Shown one piece after another: positions 9,117 to 18,960 of a DNA stretch of 64,000 bases. The DNA is taken from assembly GCF_002056295.1 (NCBI RefSeq), contig NZ_CP020100.1, positions 504,001-568,000 on the forward strand, given 5' to 3'. Position 1 is the stretch's first letter. Each line of letters starts with the position of its first letter. The stretch comes from Halopseudomonas phragmitis. GTDB lineage: Bacteria; Pseudomonadota; Gammaproteobacteria; Pseudomonadales; Pseudomonadaceae. The notes beneath the pieces are model-generated. The model saw only the letters and a program-made list of their open reading frames with translations, had not been told where the DNA came from and searched no databases. Made by a program: the position numbers and the translations under genes.

Positions 9117-10646
9117 ATGCGCAACCTGATTGTGGTACTTGGCGATCAACTGGATCGCCACAGTGCGGCGCTGGATGATTTCGACCCCGACCAGGATCTT
9201 GTCTGGATGGCGGAAGTCCAGACAGAAAGCCGTCACGTCTGGTCTCACAAGGCACGCATTGCCCTGTTTCTTGCCGCCATGCGCCATTTCGCCGAAGACA
9301 TCCGTGCCAGAACCTGGCCGATCGAATACCTGTATCTGGATCAGCACCCGCATCCTGACCTGGCCAGTGCCCTGGCCGATACGCTGGCACGTCGACGCCC
9401 ACGCCAACTGGTCATGGTCCCGGCAGGCGACTGGCGGGTACAAACGCAAATCGAAGCCGTCTGCACCCAGGCTGCCATCCCGCTGACAGTACACCCCGAC
9501 CGCCACTTCATCGCCCAGCCCGAGGAATTCAGCCGCTGGGCCCATGGCCGCCAGCTGTTTCGTCTGGAGCACTGGTATCGCCGGTTGCGTCAACGCACCG
9601 GGCTGTTGATGGATGGCCGGCAACCGCTGGGCGGACAATGGAACTTCGATGCCGCCAACCGCAATGCCTTCGATGCCCGTGGCCCAGGCCTGCTGTGGCA
9701 ACCCCAACGTTTCGCGCCGGACGCCCTGACTGGCGAGGTACTGAGCTTGGTCGCGCGGCTGTTCCCGGATCATCCGGGTAGCCTGGCGGCATTCGACTGG
9801 CCAGTGACCCCGACACAGGCGCATCAGGCGCTGGAGGATTTCATTACCCACCGCCTACCGCTGTTCGGTCGCTATCAGGATGCGATGTGGCACTCAGAGC
9901 CCTGGCTGTACCACAGCCGCCTGTCCGCGGCCTTGAATCTCAAGTTGATCGACCCACTGACGGTCTGCCAGCGGGCGGAGGCAGCCCTGCACGCCAGGCA
10001 GGCGCCAATCGAGGCCGTGGAAGGTTTCATCCGCCAGATCCTCGGCTGGCGCGAATACGTCCACGGGTTGTACCGTTTGTGGATGCCGCAATGGCTGGAG
10101 TGGAATGCCTTGTCAGCCCATGAGCCGCTGCCAGCCTGGTTCTGGACCAGCGAGACCGACATGGCCTGTCTGCACCAGGTTATCAACCAGACCCTGCAAA
10201 CCGGCTACGCTCACCATATCCAGCGACTGATGGTGACCGGCCTGTTCTGCCTGCTGCTTGGGGTCGAACCACGCCAGGTCCATGAGTGGTATCTGGCCGT
10301 TTATGTCGATGCCGTTGAGTGGGTCGAGCTGCCCAATGTGTTGGGCATGAGCCAGCATGCCGATGGTGGGCGCATGGCCTCCAAACCCTACATCGCCAGC
10401 GGTCGCTACATTCAGCGCATGAGCAACTACTGCAGTGGCTGCCGCTTTCGCCCCGACCAGGCCAGCGGCGCCAATGCCTGCCCTTTCACCACCCTGTACT
10501 GGGACTTTCTCGACCGCCACCAGTCTGAGCTGGCCAGCAATCCGCGCATAACACCACAACTGCGCAACCTTGAACGCCTCGATCCCAGCAGCCGGCAGAA
10601 CATCCGTCAGCAGGCCAAGCAGTTGCGCAAACAACTACGCGCCTGA
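9117..10646 (+). CDS. phrB: iron-sulfur cryptochrome/(6-4) photolyase (PhrB type)
   Basis: 509 residues, starting MRNLIVVLGDQLDRHSAAL as in the DPRP (photolyase-related) family. This family uses FAD, a lumazine-type antenna and a [4Fe-4S] cluster for light-driven repair of (6-4) photoproducts. Four Cys are placed as in Agrobacterium PhrB: Cys351, Cys439, Cys442 and Cys455 (C-x2-C-x12-C at the end), each one position beyond the PhrB ligands 350/438/441/454. The length also matches. Its position in an operon with an MFS and a CHI-like gene, opposite an SDR, resembles light-inducible pseudomonad loci. Confidence 0.92.
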   Translation: MRNLIVVLGDQLDRHSAALDDFDPDQDLVWMAEVQTESRHVWSHKARIALFLAAMRHFAEDIRARTWPIEYLYLDQHPHPDLASALADTLARRRPRQLVMVPAGDWRVQTQIEAVCTQAAIPLTVHPDRHFIAQPEEFSRWAHGRQLFRLEHWYRRLRQRTGLLMDGRQPLGGQWNFDAANRNAFDARGPGLLWQPQRFAPDALTGEVLSLVARLFPDHPGSLAAFDWPVTPTQAHQALEDFITHRLPLFGRYQDAMWHSEPWLYHSRLSAALNLKLIDPLTVCQRAEAALHARQAPIEAVEGFIRQILGWREYVHGLYRLWMPQWLEWNALSAHEPLPAWFWTSETDMACLHQVINQTLQTGYAHHIQRLMVTGLFCLLLGVEPRQVHEWYLAVYVDAVEWVELPNVLGMSQHADGGRMASKPYIASGRYIQRMSNYCSGCRFRPDQASGANACPFTTLYWDFLDRHQSELASNPRITPQLRNLERLDPSSRQNIRQQAKQLRKQLRA

Positions 10647-10722
10647 CAACAGCGCCAGCAGCATTGCATCCCGGCGCCAGTGCGCGACAATGAGCGAACA
10701 GCCTTATGCTCCGGAGCCGCCC

Positions 10723-12183
10723 ATGTGGAATTTCGACAACAGTTACGCCCGCCTGCCCGACAGCCTGCATGCCCGCCAGGCCCCCACGCCCGTGGCGCAG
10801 CCACAGTGGGTGGTGCTGAACCGCGCGCTGGCTACTGAACTGGGCTTGTCGATAGCCGCGCTGGAAAGTGCCGAGGGGCTGGCGGTGCTGGCTGGCAATA
10901 CCTTACCGGCAGGCGCGCAGCCGCTGGCCCAGGCCTATGCCGGGCATCAGTTCGGCAACTTCACCATGCTGGGTGACGGCCGTGCGGTACTGCTCGGTGA
11001 GCACATCAGCCCGGATGGACAGCGCGTCGACATCCAGCTCAAGGGCTCGGGACCAACCCCGTTTTCCCGCCGGGGCGATGGCCGGGCGGTGCTGGGGCCG
11101 ATGTTGCGCGAGTACATCATCAGCGAGGCGCTGCACGGGCTGGGTATTCCCACCACCCGCAGCCTGGCGGTGGTGAGCAGCGGCGAAGCGGTCATGCGCC
11201 AGATGCGCGAACCCGGAGCGGTACTGACCCGCATCGCCAGCAGTCACCTGCGGGTCGGCACCTTCGAGTATGCGATCCGCAAGGGCGGGGTCGAACTGGT
11301 CCGGGAACTGGCCGATTACACTATTGAGCGTCATTACCCGCACTGCCGCACCAGCGACAATATCTATCTGGCCTTGCTGGAAGCCGTGATGGAACGTCAG
11401 GCGACGCTGATCGCCAGTTGGATGCAGGTCGGCTTTATCCATGGTGTGATGAATACCGACAACATGAGTCTGTGCGGCGAAAGTATCGACTTTGGCCCGT
11501 GCGCCTTCATGGACAGCTACAAACCAATGACGGTGTTCAGCTCGATCGACCATCAGGGCCGCTATGCCTACGGCAACCAGCCGGCGATTGGCCAGTGGAA
11601 CCTGGCGCGGCTGGCCGAGACCCTGCTACCGCTGCTGTCCGACGAGCAGGAACAGGCCGTTGAACTGGCCCAGCAGACCCTCGGCCGCTATGTCGAGCGC
11701 TATCAGCAGGCCTGGCTGCAGGGCATGGGGGCCAAGCTTGGCTTGTTCCAGGCCGGCAGCAACGACCGGCAACTGATTGAGGACTGGCTGCAGTTGCTCG
11801 ATGAGCAGCAGGCCGACTTCACCAACAGTTTCCGCGCACTGGCCGGTGATCCGGCCTCACTGGCCGAACTGCCCCCCCAGCCACTGTTCGACAGCCCGGC
11901 ATTCGCCGCCTGGCGCCAGCGCTGGGAAGCCCGGCTGGCGCAGCAAAGCGAATCCGCCGAACAGGCCAAGGCCCTGATGCAACGCCACAACCCGCAACTG
12001 ATTGCCCGCAACCATCAGGTCGAAAAGGCCCTGCAGGCTGCCAGCGAGTCCGGCGACCTGCAACCTGTGCTGCGCCTGGTCGCGTTGCTCCAGACGCCGT
12101 ATCAGGTCCAGCCCGGCTGCGCCGACTATTGCCAGCTGCCGGAGCCGACCGAGCGGGTATTCCAGACCTTCTGTGGTACCTGA
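10723..12183 (+). CDS. selO: protein adenylyltransferase SelO (YdiU)
   Basis: 486 residues from ATG 10723, which has GGAG six bases upstream and gives the usual family length (~480). In-frame ATGs at 10570 and 10690 would add residues before the conserved MWNFDNSYARLPDSL start. The pseudokinase-fold motifs are present: YAGHQFGNF, LKGSGPTPFSRRGDGRAVLG, GVMNTDNMS and DFGPCAFMD. SelO transfers AMP from ATP to Ser/Thr/Tyr of substrate proteins in redox stress responses (established for E. coli and human). Bacterial SelO can end in a Cys motif; here the tail is VFQTFCGT with one Cys near the end. Confidence 0.95.
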   Translation: MWNFDNSYARLPDSLHARQAPTPVAQPQWVVLNRALATELGLSIAALESAEGLAVLAGNTLPAGAQPLAQAYAGHQFGNFTMLGDGRAVLLGEHISPDGQRVDIQLKGSGPTPFSRRGDGRAVLGPMLREYIISEALHGLGIPTTRSLAVVSSGEAVMRQMREPGAVLTRIASSHLRVGTFEYAIRKGGVELVRELADYTIERHYPHCRTSDNIYLALLEAVMERQATLIASWMQVGFIHGVMNTDNMSLCGESIDFGPCAFMDSYKPMTVFSSIDHQGRYAYGNQPAIGQWNLARLAETLLPLLSDEQEQAVELAQQTLGRYVERYQQAWLQGMGAKLGLFQAGSNDRQLIEDWLQLLDEQQADFTNSFRALAGDPASLAELPPQPLFDSPAFAAWRQRWEARLAQQSESAEQAKALMQRHNPQLIARNHQVEKALQAASESGDLQPVLRLVALLQTPYQVQPGCADYCQLPEPTERVFQTFCGT

Positions 12184-12281
12184 ACTCTGGGCACGGCAAT
12201 AACTGCGCAAGCGAATTACTCCAGCTGGCTGGCCAATCCGGCTGCACGGGTATAGGCTCTTTTACGTTACCCAACATGAAC

Positions 12282-12320
12282 ATGACCGATGTCAATCAAG
12301 GTTGAAGTGTCATCGGTCAT
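12282..12320. repeat. inverted repeat upstream of the HlyD gene
   Basis: ATGACCGATG (12282-12291) and CATCGGTCAT (12311-12320) are perfect 10-bp inverted arms with a 19-bp loop, and a smaller TCAA/TTGA pair lies inside. It is in the 204-bp gap between selO and the exporter operon. No U-run follows, so an operator is as likely as a terminator. No local regulator gene is adjacent. Confidence 0.45.
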
Positions 12321-12387
12321 CATGCCTGTCATACCAGCCTCTGTTGTTTGGTAACTACTCAACTCTGTCATCAAAAGGATATTAGGC

Positions 12388-13464
12388 ATGACGTTGAAAC
12401 TCTCCCGTACCGCCTCCCGAGCCCTGATTGCCCTGGCTGTGTTGCTGGTCATTGGCCTGCTGGTCTGGCTGGAAATGCGCCCCAGCGGCTATGGCGAGGC
12501 CTTCGTCAGCGGCAACGGGCGCATCGAGGCGACTGAAATCGACGTAGCCACCAAGTTGGCCGGGCGGATTCAGACCATCCATGTCGATGAGGGCGATTTC
12601 GTTCAGCCCGGCCAACTGCTGGCGGAAATGGATATCAGCTCGCTGCAGGCTCAGCTTAACCAGGCCGAAGCCCAGACCCGCCAGGCCGCCAACGCGATTG
12701 AAACCGCCCAGACCCTGGTGGCCCAGCGCGAAAGCGAAAAGGCCACCGCCGAAGCAGTGGTACTGCAACGCCAGGCGGAAGTGACCGCGGCTGACAAGCG
12801 CAACAACCGGGTCCGGGTGCTGGTACAGCGCAACGCCATGTCCCAACAGGATGCCGACGATAGCCTGACTGCGCTGCAGAGTGCCCAGGCCGCGCTGGCC
12901 GCGGCTCGCGCCCAAGTCCATTCCGCCGAGGCCGGCATTGCCGCCGCACGCTCCCAGGTCATCGGCGCCGAATCGGCACTGGAAGCCAATCAGGCTGCGG
13001 TGGAGCGAATCAAGGCTGATATCAGTGACAGTCGCCTGAGCACCGATCGTCAGGCCCGGGTACAGTTTCGCACCGCCCAGCCCGGCGAAGTACTGGGCGC
13101 TGGCGGGCGGGTACTCAATCTGGTTGACCTGTCCGATGTGTATATGACCTTTTTCGTTCCCGAGCGTCTGGCCGGCCGCATCCCGCTCGGCTCTGAGGTG
13201 CGGATCATCCTCGATGCCGCACCCGAGTACGTGATCCCGGCCAACGTCAGTTTTGTCGCCAGCGTGGCCCAGTTCACCCCCAAAAGCGTCGAGACCGAAA
13301 GCGAACGGGAAAAGATGATGTTCCGGGTCAGGGCCAGGATCGCCCCTGAATTGCTGCAACGCCATCTGGAGCAGGTCAAGACCGGCCTGCCCGGAGTCGC
13401 CTGGCTGAAGCTCGACGGCGAGGCTGACTGGCCCAACGCCCTGCGTGTGAATGTTGGCCAATGA
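12388..13464 (+). CDS. HlyD/YhiI-type membrane fusion (periplasmic adaptor) protein
   Basis: 358 residues. One N-terminal transmembrane helix (~10-30), a biotinyl-lipoyl-like hairpin ([21 protein letters not shown], then [16 protein letters not shown]), a long Ala/Gln-rich coiled coil (~80-220) and a beta-barrel region. It would bridge the inner-membrane ABC exporter encoded next to it to an outer-membrane channel. AAAAGGA lies ~8 bp before ATG. It overlaps the ABC gene by ATGA. The three-gene order equals E. coli yhiI-rbbA-yhhJ. Confidence 0.9.
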   Translation: MTLKLSRTASRALIALAVLLVIGLLVWLEMRPSGYGEAFVSGNGRIEATEIDVATKLAGRIQTIHVDEGDFVQPGQLLAEMDISSLQAQLNQAEAQTRQAANAIETAQTLVAQRESEKATAEAVVLQRQAEVTAADKRNNRVRVLVQRNAMSQQDADDSLTALQSAQAALAAARAQVHSAEAGIAAARSQVIGAESALEANQAAVERIKADISDSRLSTDRQARVQFRTAQPGEVLGAGGRVLNLVDLSDVYMTFFVPERLAGRIPLGSEVRIILDAAPEYVIPANVSFVASVAQFTPKSVETESEREKMMFRVRARIAPELLQRHLEQVKTGLPGVAWLKLDGEADWPNALRVNVGQ

Positions 13465-16208
13465 CTGCGGCCAGCCCGCCAGTCGCCCTGGTGCGGGACG
13501 TCAGCCTGCGCTATGGCAAGACCCTGGCTTTAGCCAACCTGACGCTGGAGCTGCCGGCCAACTGCATGGTCGGGCTGATCGGCCCTGACGGGGTTGGCAA
13601 ATCCAGCCTGCTGGCCCTGATCTCCGGCGCGCGCCAGCTGCAAACCGGCGATTTGCAAGTACTGGGTGGCGATATGCGCGATGTCCGCCACCGCCGCCGG
13701 GTCTGCCCACGGATCGCCTACATGCCCCAGGGCCTGGGCAAGAACCTCTATCCGACGCTCAGCGTCTTCGAAAACCTCGACTTCTTTGGCCGGTTGTTCA
13801 ATCAGGAACCAGCCGAGCGCCAACGACGCATTCACGACCTGCTGGCCAGCACCGGTATGAGTCCATTCATCGACCGGCCGGCCGGCAAGCTGTCTGGCGG
13901 CATGAAGCAGAAACTCGGGCTGTGCTGCGCACTGATCCACGACCCGGACCTGCTGATTCTCGATGAGCCAACCACCGGCGTTGACCCGCTGTCGCGCAAC
14001 CAGTTCTGGGAGCTGATTGCCCGGATTCGTCAGCAACGTCCAAACATGAGCGTGCTGGTCGCCACCGCCTACATGGACGAAGCTCAACGCTTCGACTGGC
14101 TGGTGGCGATGGACGAAGGCCAGGTCCTGGATACCGGCAGCCCCGCCGAGCTGCTACAACGTACCGCCAGCCACAACCTGGAACAGGCCTTCGTTGCTCT
14201 GCTACCAGAGGCCAAGCGCAGCCAGCACCGGCAGTTGCAGATCCCCCCGCGCCAACCCAGTGATGAGGTGGCGATTGAGGCCCACGACCTGACCTGCCGG
14301 TTCGGCGATTTCACTGCGGTGAACAAGGTCAACTTCCGGATTGAGCGCGGAGAAATCTTTGGCTTTCTCGGCTCCAACGGCTGCGGCAAGTCGACCACCA
14401 TGAAAATGCTCACCGGCCTGCTGCCGTTCAGCGAAGGCGAGGCCTGGCTGTTCGGCAAACCGGTCGACCCGCACGACATGCAAACCCGCCAGCGGGTCGG
14501 CTACATGTCCCAGGCCTTCTCGCTCTACAGCGAGCTGACGGTGCGCCAGAATCTGGAATTGCACGCCCGGCTGTTCCATATCCCGGCCGAACGCCGCAGC
14601 GCCCGGATCGAGGAAATGCTGACCCGTTTCAGTCTGCACGAGCAGGCCGACAGTTTGCCGATGAGCCTGCCATTGGGGATCCGTCAGCGCCTGTCGCTGG
14701 CCGTAGCGGTAATCCACGCCCCGGAAATCCTGATCCTCGACGAGCCCACCTCCGGGGTCGACCCGGTAGCCCGTGACGGGTTCTGGGAATTGCTGGTGCA
14801 GATGTCACGTGAGGAAGGGGTAACGATCTTCATTTCTACCCACTTCATGAACGAGGCCGAGCGCTGCGATCGCATGTCGCTGATGCATGCCGGCCGGGTG
14901 CTGGACAGCGACACCCCGCAGGCGCTGATGGACAAGCGCGGCATGGACAACCTCGAAGAGGCCTTTATCGCCTACCTGCGTGAAGCCAGCGAGCAGAACC
15001 AGCCGGCTGACAGCAGCCCCGAGCAGCAACCGACCGAACCGGCTCCCGAACCTGCCGCCCATACAGCTTCCAGCCGTCTGCCTCGCTTCAGCCTGCGCCG
15101 GCTGTTCAGCTATGCCCAACGCGAAGGCATGGAGCTGCGCCGCGACCCGGTACGCCTGGTGCTGGCGCTGTTCGGCACAGTGTTTCTGATGCTGATCATG
15201 GGTTACGGCATCACCATGGATGTGGAAGACCTGAACTTCGCTGTGCTGGATAACGACCAGACCACCCAGAGCCAGGCCTATACCCTGAACCTGGCCGGTT
15301 CGCGCTATTTTATCGAACAGCCGCCGCTACGCAGCCAGGACGAAATGCGCCAGCGCATGCGCGAAGGCAAGATCAGCCTGGCAGTGGAAATCCCGCCCGG
15401 GTTTGGCCGCGACCTGCTGCGCGGCGCCAACCCCCAAGTGGCGTTCTGGATCGATGGTGCCATGCCCATGCGCGCCGACACCATTCGCGGCTATGTGCAG
15501 GGCATCCACCTGAGCTACCTGCAGCAACTGGCCCGCCAGGCGCCAGCCAGCTACAACGCCACCCTGGTCGATATCGCCGTACGTTATCGCTACAACCCGG
15601 ACGTGCAGAGCCTGCCGGCCATGGTTCCGGCGGTCATCCCGATGTTGCTGCTGATGATTCCGGCGATGCTCACGGCTCTGGGCGTGGTGCGGGAAAAGGA
15701 GCTGGGCTCGATCACCAACTTCTATGTCACCCCGGTCACCCGGCTGGAGTTTCTGCTTGGCAAGCAGTTGCCCTATGTCGCGCTGGGCATGGTCAACTTC
15801 GTCACTCTGATTCTGCTGTCGGTGCTGCTGTTCAAGGTGCCGATTACCGGCAGTCTGCTGACCCTGACGCTGGCGGCGCTGGTCTATCTGATCTGCGCCA
15901 CCGCTATCGGCCTGATGATGTCGACCATCCTCAGCAGCCAGATCGCAGCGATCTTTGCCACGGCAATCGTCACCCTGATCCCGGCGGTACAGTTCTCCGG
16001 CCTGACCCATCCGGTGTCGGCGCTGGAAGGCGCCGGAGCGCTGATCGGCCAGCTGTACCCGACCAGCCATTTTCTGGTGATCAGCCGCGGGGTGTTTTCC
16101 AAGGCGCTCACCCTGATCGAACTGTGGCCCTACTTCGTGCCCATGCTGATCGCCATTCCGGTGCTGACGATCTTCAGCGTCGCCGGCCTGAAAAAGCAGG
16201 AAAAATGA
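13461..16208 (+). CDS. RbbA-like ABC transporter: two ATPase domains fused to a permease
   Basis: 915 residues. ABC domain 1 (~9-225) has Walker [10 protein letters not shown], signature LSGGMKQK and Walker [17 protein letters not shown] domain 2 (~271-490) has [12 protein letters not shown] and [12 protein letters not shown], but its signature reads LPLGIRQR rather than LSGGQ. An ABC2-type membrane part follows from ~546 (one helix, a large periplasmic loop, then a helix bundle). E. coli RbbA/YhiH shares this architecture and was described as ribosome-associated; the genetic context instead points to an exporter with the HlyD partner and second permease. The substrate is unknown. Confidence 0.9.
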   Translation: MTAASPPVALVRDVSLRYGKTLALANLTLELPANCMVGLIGPDGVGKSSLLALISGARQLQTGDLQVLGGDMRDVRHRRRVCPRIAYMPQGLGKNLYPTLSVFENLDFFGRLFNQEPAERQRRIHDLLASTGMSPFIDRPAGKLSGGMKQKLGLCCALIHDPDLLILDEPTTGVDPLSRNQFWELIARIRQQRPNMSVLVATAYMDEAQRFDWLVAMDEGQVLDTGSPAELLQRTASHNLEQAFVALLPEAKRSQHRQLQIPPRQPSDEVAIEAHDLTCRFGDFTAVNKVNFRIERGEIFGFLGSNGCGKSTTMKMLTGLLPFSEGEAWLFGKPVDPHDMQTRQRVGYMSQAFSLYSELTVRQNLELHARLFHIPAERRSARIEEMLTRFSLHEQADSLPMSLPLGIRQRLSLAVAVIHAPEILILDEPTSGVDPVARDGFWELLVQMSREEGVTIFISTHFMNEAERCDRMSLMHAGRVLDSDTPQALMDKRGMDNLEEAFIAYLREASEQNQPADSSPEQQPTEPAPEPAAHTASSRLPRFSLRRLFSYAQREGMELRRDPVRLVLALFGTVFLMLIMGYGITMDVEDLNFAVLDNDQTTQSQAYTLNLAGSRYFIEQPPLRSQDEMRQRMREGKISLAVEIPPGFGRDLLRGANPQVAFWIDGAMPMRADTIRGYVQGIHLSYLQQLARQAPASYNATLVDIAVRYRYNPDVQSLPAMVPAVIPMLLLMIPAMLTALGVVREKELGSITNFYVTPVTRLEFLLGKQLPYVALGMVNFVTLILLSVLLFKVPITGSLLTLTLAALVYLICATAIGLMMSTILSSQIAAIFATAIVTLIPAVQFSGLTHPVSALEGAGALIGQLYPTSHFLVISRGVFSKALTLIELWPYFVPMLIAIPVLTIFSVAGLKKQEK

Positions 16209-16209
16209 C

Positions 16210-17325
16210 ATGCGCAGCCTGAGCAACATTCTCCAGCTTGGTATCAAGGAACTGCGCAGCCTGTACCGCGACCCGGCCCTGCTGTTGCTGATTCTCTACG
16301 CCTTCACCCTGAGCATCTACACCAGCGCCACAGCCACCCCGGAGTCGCCGCACCGGGCCACCATCGCCGTGGTCGATGAAGACCAGTCGCCGGTTTCTCA
16401 ACGGATCACCGACGCCTTTCAACTGCCCTACTTCATGCCACCGCAACTGATCGATCACGGCGCCATGGACCTGGGCATGGACCGCGGGCTGTATACCTTC
16501 ACCCTGAATATTCCGCCGAATTATCAGCGTGACCTGCTGGCCGGGCGCAACCCGACCATTCAGCTCAACGTCGATGCCACTCAGGTCAGCCAGGCCTTCA
16601 CCGGGGCCGGGCATATCCAGCAGATTATCCAGGCCGAGGTCACCGCCTTCGTCCAGCGTTATCGCAGCGAAACCGCGCTGCCGATCGACGCGGTGGTACG
16701 CACCGCCTACAACCCCAACCTTGAACGCTCCTGGTTCGGTGCCATCACCTCGGTGATCGACCAGATCACCATGCTGTCGATCATCCTGACCGGCGCGGCC
16801 CTGATCCGCGAACGCGAGCACGGCACCATTGAGCACCTGCTGGTGATGCCGGTCACCCCGTTCGAGATCATGCTGGCCAAGGTCTGGGCCATGGGTCTGG
16901 TGGTACTGCTGGCCTCCAGCCTGGCCTTGCGGGTAGTGGTCCAGCAGGCGCTGGGGGTACCGATCCAGGGCTCGGTGTCGCTGTTCATGCTGGGCACCGC
17001 CCTGCACCTGTTCGCCACCACCTCGATCGGGATTTTCTTCGGCACGGTGGCCCGCTCCATGCCCCAGCTCGGGCTGCTGGTGATCATCAGCCTGATTCCT
17101 TTGATGATTCTGTCCGGCGCCCTGACCCCGCGAGAAAGCATGCCCGAGATTCTGCAGCAGATCATGCTGGCCGCGCCGACTACCCACTTCGTGGAACTGG
17201 CCCAGGGTATTCTGCTGCGTGGCGCCGGACTGGCAATCGTCTGGCCCCAACTGCTGGCCCTGACAGTGATCGGCAGCCTGTTCTTCGTCGGTTCGCTGGC
17301 GCGGCTGCGCAAGTCGTTGCAGTAG
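16210..17325 (+). CDS. ABC-2 family permease (YhhJ-like)
   Basis: 371 residues. An N-terminal anchor helix (LLLLILYAFTLSIYTSAT) is followed by a ~150-residue periplasmic domain and a C-terminal bundle of about five helices with the ABC-2 signature IREREHGTIEHLLVMPVTP. It starts 2 bp after the RbbA-like stop, so it is the last gene of the exporter operon. It probably pairs with the membrane half of the fused ATPase gene to form the channel. Confidence 0.9.
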   Translation: MRSLSNILQLGIKELRSLYRDPALLLLILYAFTLSIYTSATATPESPHRATIAVVDEDQSPVSQRITDAFQLPYFMPPQLIDHGAMDLGMDRGLYTFTLNIPPNYQRDLLAGRNPTIQLNVDATQVSQAFTGAGHIQQIIQAEVTAFVQRYRSETALPIDAVVRTAYNPNLERSWFGAITSVIDQITMLSIILTGAALIREREHGTIEHLLVMPVTPFEIMLAKVWAMGLVVLLASSLALRVVVQQALGVPIQGSVSLFMLGTALHLFATTSIGIFFGTVARSMPQLGLLVIISLIPLMILSGALTPRESMPEILQQIMLAAPTTHFVELAQGILLRGAGLAIVWPQLLALTVIGSLFFVGSLARLRKSLQ

Positions 17326-17333
17326 TAGTGCGC

Positions 17334-17813
17334 TTACTTGAGCGCCAGCAGTTCGCCAACCAGAATTCCCAACTGCAGGTCATCCACCCCACCAGTGGCC
17401 TGCAGGCGAATGTGCCCGGTTCGGTCGATCAGTACCAGAGTTGGGGTACCCTCCATGGCATAGGCGCGCATAGTCGCGGGAATCGCCGTGCCAGCCAGCG
17501 GCTGATCAACAGCGACCGGGTGGGTGATCCGGTATTCCTTGAGAAACACTTCCAGTGCACTCGGCGCCATCGCCAGATGGTGTTCAAACACCGTATGCAG
17601 GCCCACCACCACCAGTTCGGCGCTGGCAAAACGCCGATGCAGGCGTTCGGCTTGCGGCACGGCATGACTAACACAGCCGGGGCAAAGCATCTGAAAGGCG
17701 TGCAGCACCACCACCCGGCCGCGCAAGGCGGCCAGGCTCAGTGGAGCGCTGTTGAACCACTGGCAGACCTGCCATTCAGGTGCGCGAACCTGCGTATCCA
17801 TAGTCAGACTCAC
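17334..17813 (-). CDS. redoxin-domain (AhpC/TSA-like) protein with CPGC motif
   Basis: 159 residues with a thioredoxin fold. The active site QMLCPGCVSH has Cys44 and Cys47, and a cis-Pro-type segment MEGTPTLVLIDRTG follows. No signal peptide is seen, so it is cytoplasmic. CPGC is unusual among thioredoxin-like active sites. ATG 17813 overlaps the stop of the cytochrome P460 gene by ATGA, which implies translational coupling. A thiol-disulfide or peroxide-linked role is inferred from the fold only. Confidence 0.8.
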   Translation of the reverse strand: MSLTMDTQVRAPEWQVCQWFNSAPLSLAALRGRVVVLHAFQMLCPGCVSHAVPQAERLHRRFASAELVVVGLHTVFEHHLAMAPSALEVFLKEYRITHPVAVDQPLAGTAIPATMRAYAMEGTPTLVLIDRTGHIRLQATGGVDDLQLGILVGELLALK

Positions 17814-18286
17814 TCACGCAGACGGCTGAACACATAGTCGTATTCGCGTTCCGAGGTATGGCAAGCGAAGCAGGCATCATAGGCATTGGCACCCACCACC
17901 CGGGCCGCCGGATCGCCAGCGGCAAACCCCTCGAAGCCCCAGCCGGCGGTTTCCGGATAGGCTGCCTGATCCTTATGCATGACGCCTAGCACCTTGCGCA
18001 CCCCTTCGACCACCGCATGATCGGCGCGCTCGGCTTCCAGCAGATCGAAGGCTATCACCGCACCATCAGGGAACTGCCCGCTACGATAGCCTTCCATTGC
18101 CAGCGGATTGGCGTAGATATGATGAATACCGCCGAAGGCCTCATAGAGCGGATGCCCCTGTTCGATCAGCATGCTTTTGACATGCTGCCACTGACGGTAT
18201 TCGGTTGGATAAGGCACCTCGGTTTGCGCCTGGGCGCTCAGCCCCAGCGCCGGCAGTACTACCAAAGCGAGAGCAAAACGGTTCAT
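17810..18286 (-). CDS. periplasmic cytochrome P460-family c-type heme protein
   Basis: 158 residues. It has a signal peptide (MNRFALALVVLPALGLSAQAQ) and a C-terminal heme motif CFACH, followed by EREYDYVFSR. The overall pattern (WQHVKSMLIEQGHPLYEAFGG, GAVIAFDLLEAE) is that of the cytochrome P460 / cytochrome c'-beta family. Members handle hydroxylamine, nitric oxide or other small ligands. ATG 18286 is preferred over TTG 18292 because GAGGAG sits ~7 bp upstream. The promoter region is shared with the divergent MarR gene. Confidence 0.85.
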   Translation of the reverse strand: MNRFALALVVLPALGLSAQAQTEVPYPTEYRQWQHVKSMLIEQGHPLYEAFGGIHHIYANPLAMEGYRSGQFPDGAVIAFDLLEAERADHAVVEGVRKVLGVMHKDQAAYPETAGWGFEGFAAGDPAARVVGANAYDACFACHTSEREYDYVFSRLRE

Positions 18287-18308
18287 GACCAACTCCTCGC
18301 AAGACGTT

Positions 18309-18327
18309 ATGTATTGACTCGATACAT
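18309..18327. promoter_or_regulatory. operator 1 for the MarR regulator (19-bp inverted repeat)
   Basis: The sequence ATGTATTGACTCGATACAT has inverted ATGTAT/ATACAT ends. It matches operator 2 at 18367-18385 in length and in both ends, and shares the right-hand CGATACAT. On the minus strand a perfect -35 TTGACA (18363-18358) with a 16-bp spacer leads to TAAGCT, a candidate promoter for the P460-redoxin operon just upstream of this site. Confidence 0.7.
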
Positions 18328-18366
18328 CACTATTTAGCTTAGAGCCGGACCCGAGCTTGTCAAATT

Positions 18367-18385
18367 ATGTAGCGAGGCGATACAT
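18367..18385. promoter_or_regulatory. operator 2 for the MarR regulator, overlapping its own promoter
   Basis: ATGTAGCGAGGCGATACAT is 19 bp with inverted ATGTA/TACAT ends, 58 bp from operator 1. A -35 TTGTCA (18357-18362) and 17-bp spacer place a -10 ATACAT at 18380-18385 inside it, so binding would block transcription of the MarR gene itself. Initiation would then fall at or very near ATG 18393. Confidence 0.65.
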
Positions 18386-18392
18386 TGCAGCC

Positions 18393-18956
18393 ATGAGCAC
18401 CTCATCTCTGCTTCTTGAGCGCCTGAGCGCACTGATCCAGCAAGCCGTGCGCGACGACGCTGCCCGCCATGGCCTGCTGCCGATCCAGTTACAGGTGCTG
18501 CATTATTTGGTCCAAGCCAACCGCTACAGTGACTTGCCGATTGCGATTGCCGAATATTTCGGCATCACCCGCGGTACCGTCTCCCAGACCCTGGCAGTTC
18601 TGGAGCGCCGCGGCCTGCTGGTCAAACAGACTGATCCCCGGCACGGCAAACGCATCCACCTGCAGTTGACCGACAATGCCCGGCAGATTCTCGAACACAG
18701 CTGGGTCCAGCGGCTGGACAGCGCCCTGCACAGCCTGCCTGCAGCCGAACACACAGAGGCCGGCCTGCGTGAACTGCTGAGCGCTCTGCAACGACTCAAC
18801 GGCCAGCAGGCGTTCGGCATTTGCCAGCACTGTGTCCATTTCTGCCCGGACTCGCACGGCCACCACTGCGGCCTGACCAGTGAGCCGCTAGAATCTGAGC
18901 AAAGCCAGTTGATCTGCCGGGAGTGGCAGGCGCCAGCACAGTCGAGGGAGACCTGA
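18393..18956 (+). CDS. MarR-family regulator with Cys/His-rich C-terminal tail
   Basis: 187 residues. A winged helix spans ~30-110 (YFGITRGTVSQTLAVLERRG, then DPRHGKRIHLQLT). The tail beyond residue 140 holds Cys144, Cys147, Cys151, Cys159 and Cys175 with His146, 149, 157 and 158 (GICQHCVHFC, GHHCGL, ICREW), a likely metal or Fe-S site absent from ordinary MarR proteins. The start at ATG 18393 is preferred; an upstream TTG at 18357 would add residues covering the promoter. It is divergent from the P460-redoxin operon and flanked by two matching operators, so autoregulation and control of that operon are inferred. Confidence 0.88.
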   Translation: MSTSSLLLERLSALIQQAVRDDAARHGLLPIQLQVLHYLVQANRYSDLPIAIAEYFGITRGTVSQTLAVLERRGLLVKQTDPRHGKRIHLQLTDNARQILEHSWVQRLDSALHSLPAAEHTEAGLRELLSALQRLNGQQAFGICQHCVHFCPDSHGHHCGLTSEPLESEQSQLICREWQAPAQSRET

Positions 18957-18960
18957 AGCC

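Noticed and set aside
12382-13461. 359-residue minus-strand frame opposite the HlyD gene
   Set aside because: Shadow of the GC-rich adaptor gene, whose motifs and overlap with the next gene show that the plus strand is coding. The same applies to 16174-17250 opposite the permease.
13461-16208. Degenerate second ABC signature (LPLGIRQR) as a sign of an inactive ATPase
   Set aside because: From memory, the same replacement occurs in E. coli RbbA/YhiH-type proteins, so it appears to be a family trait and not a defect of this gene.
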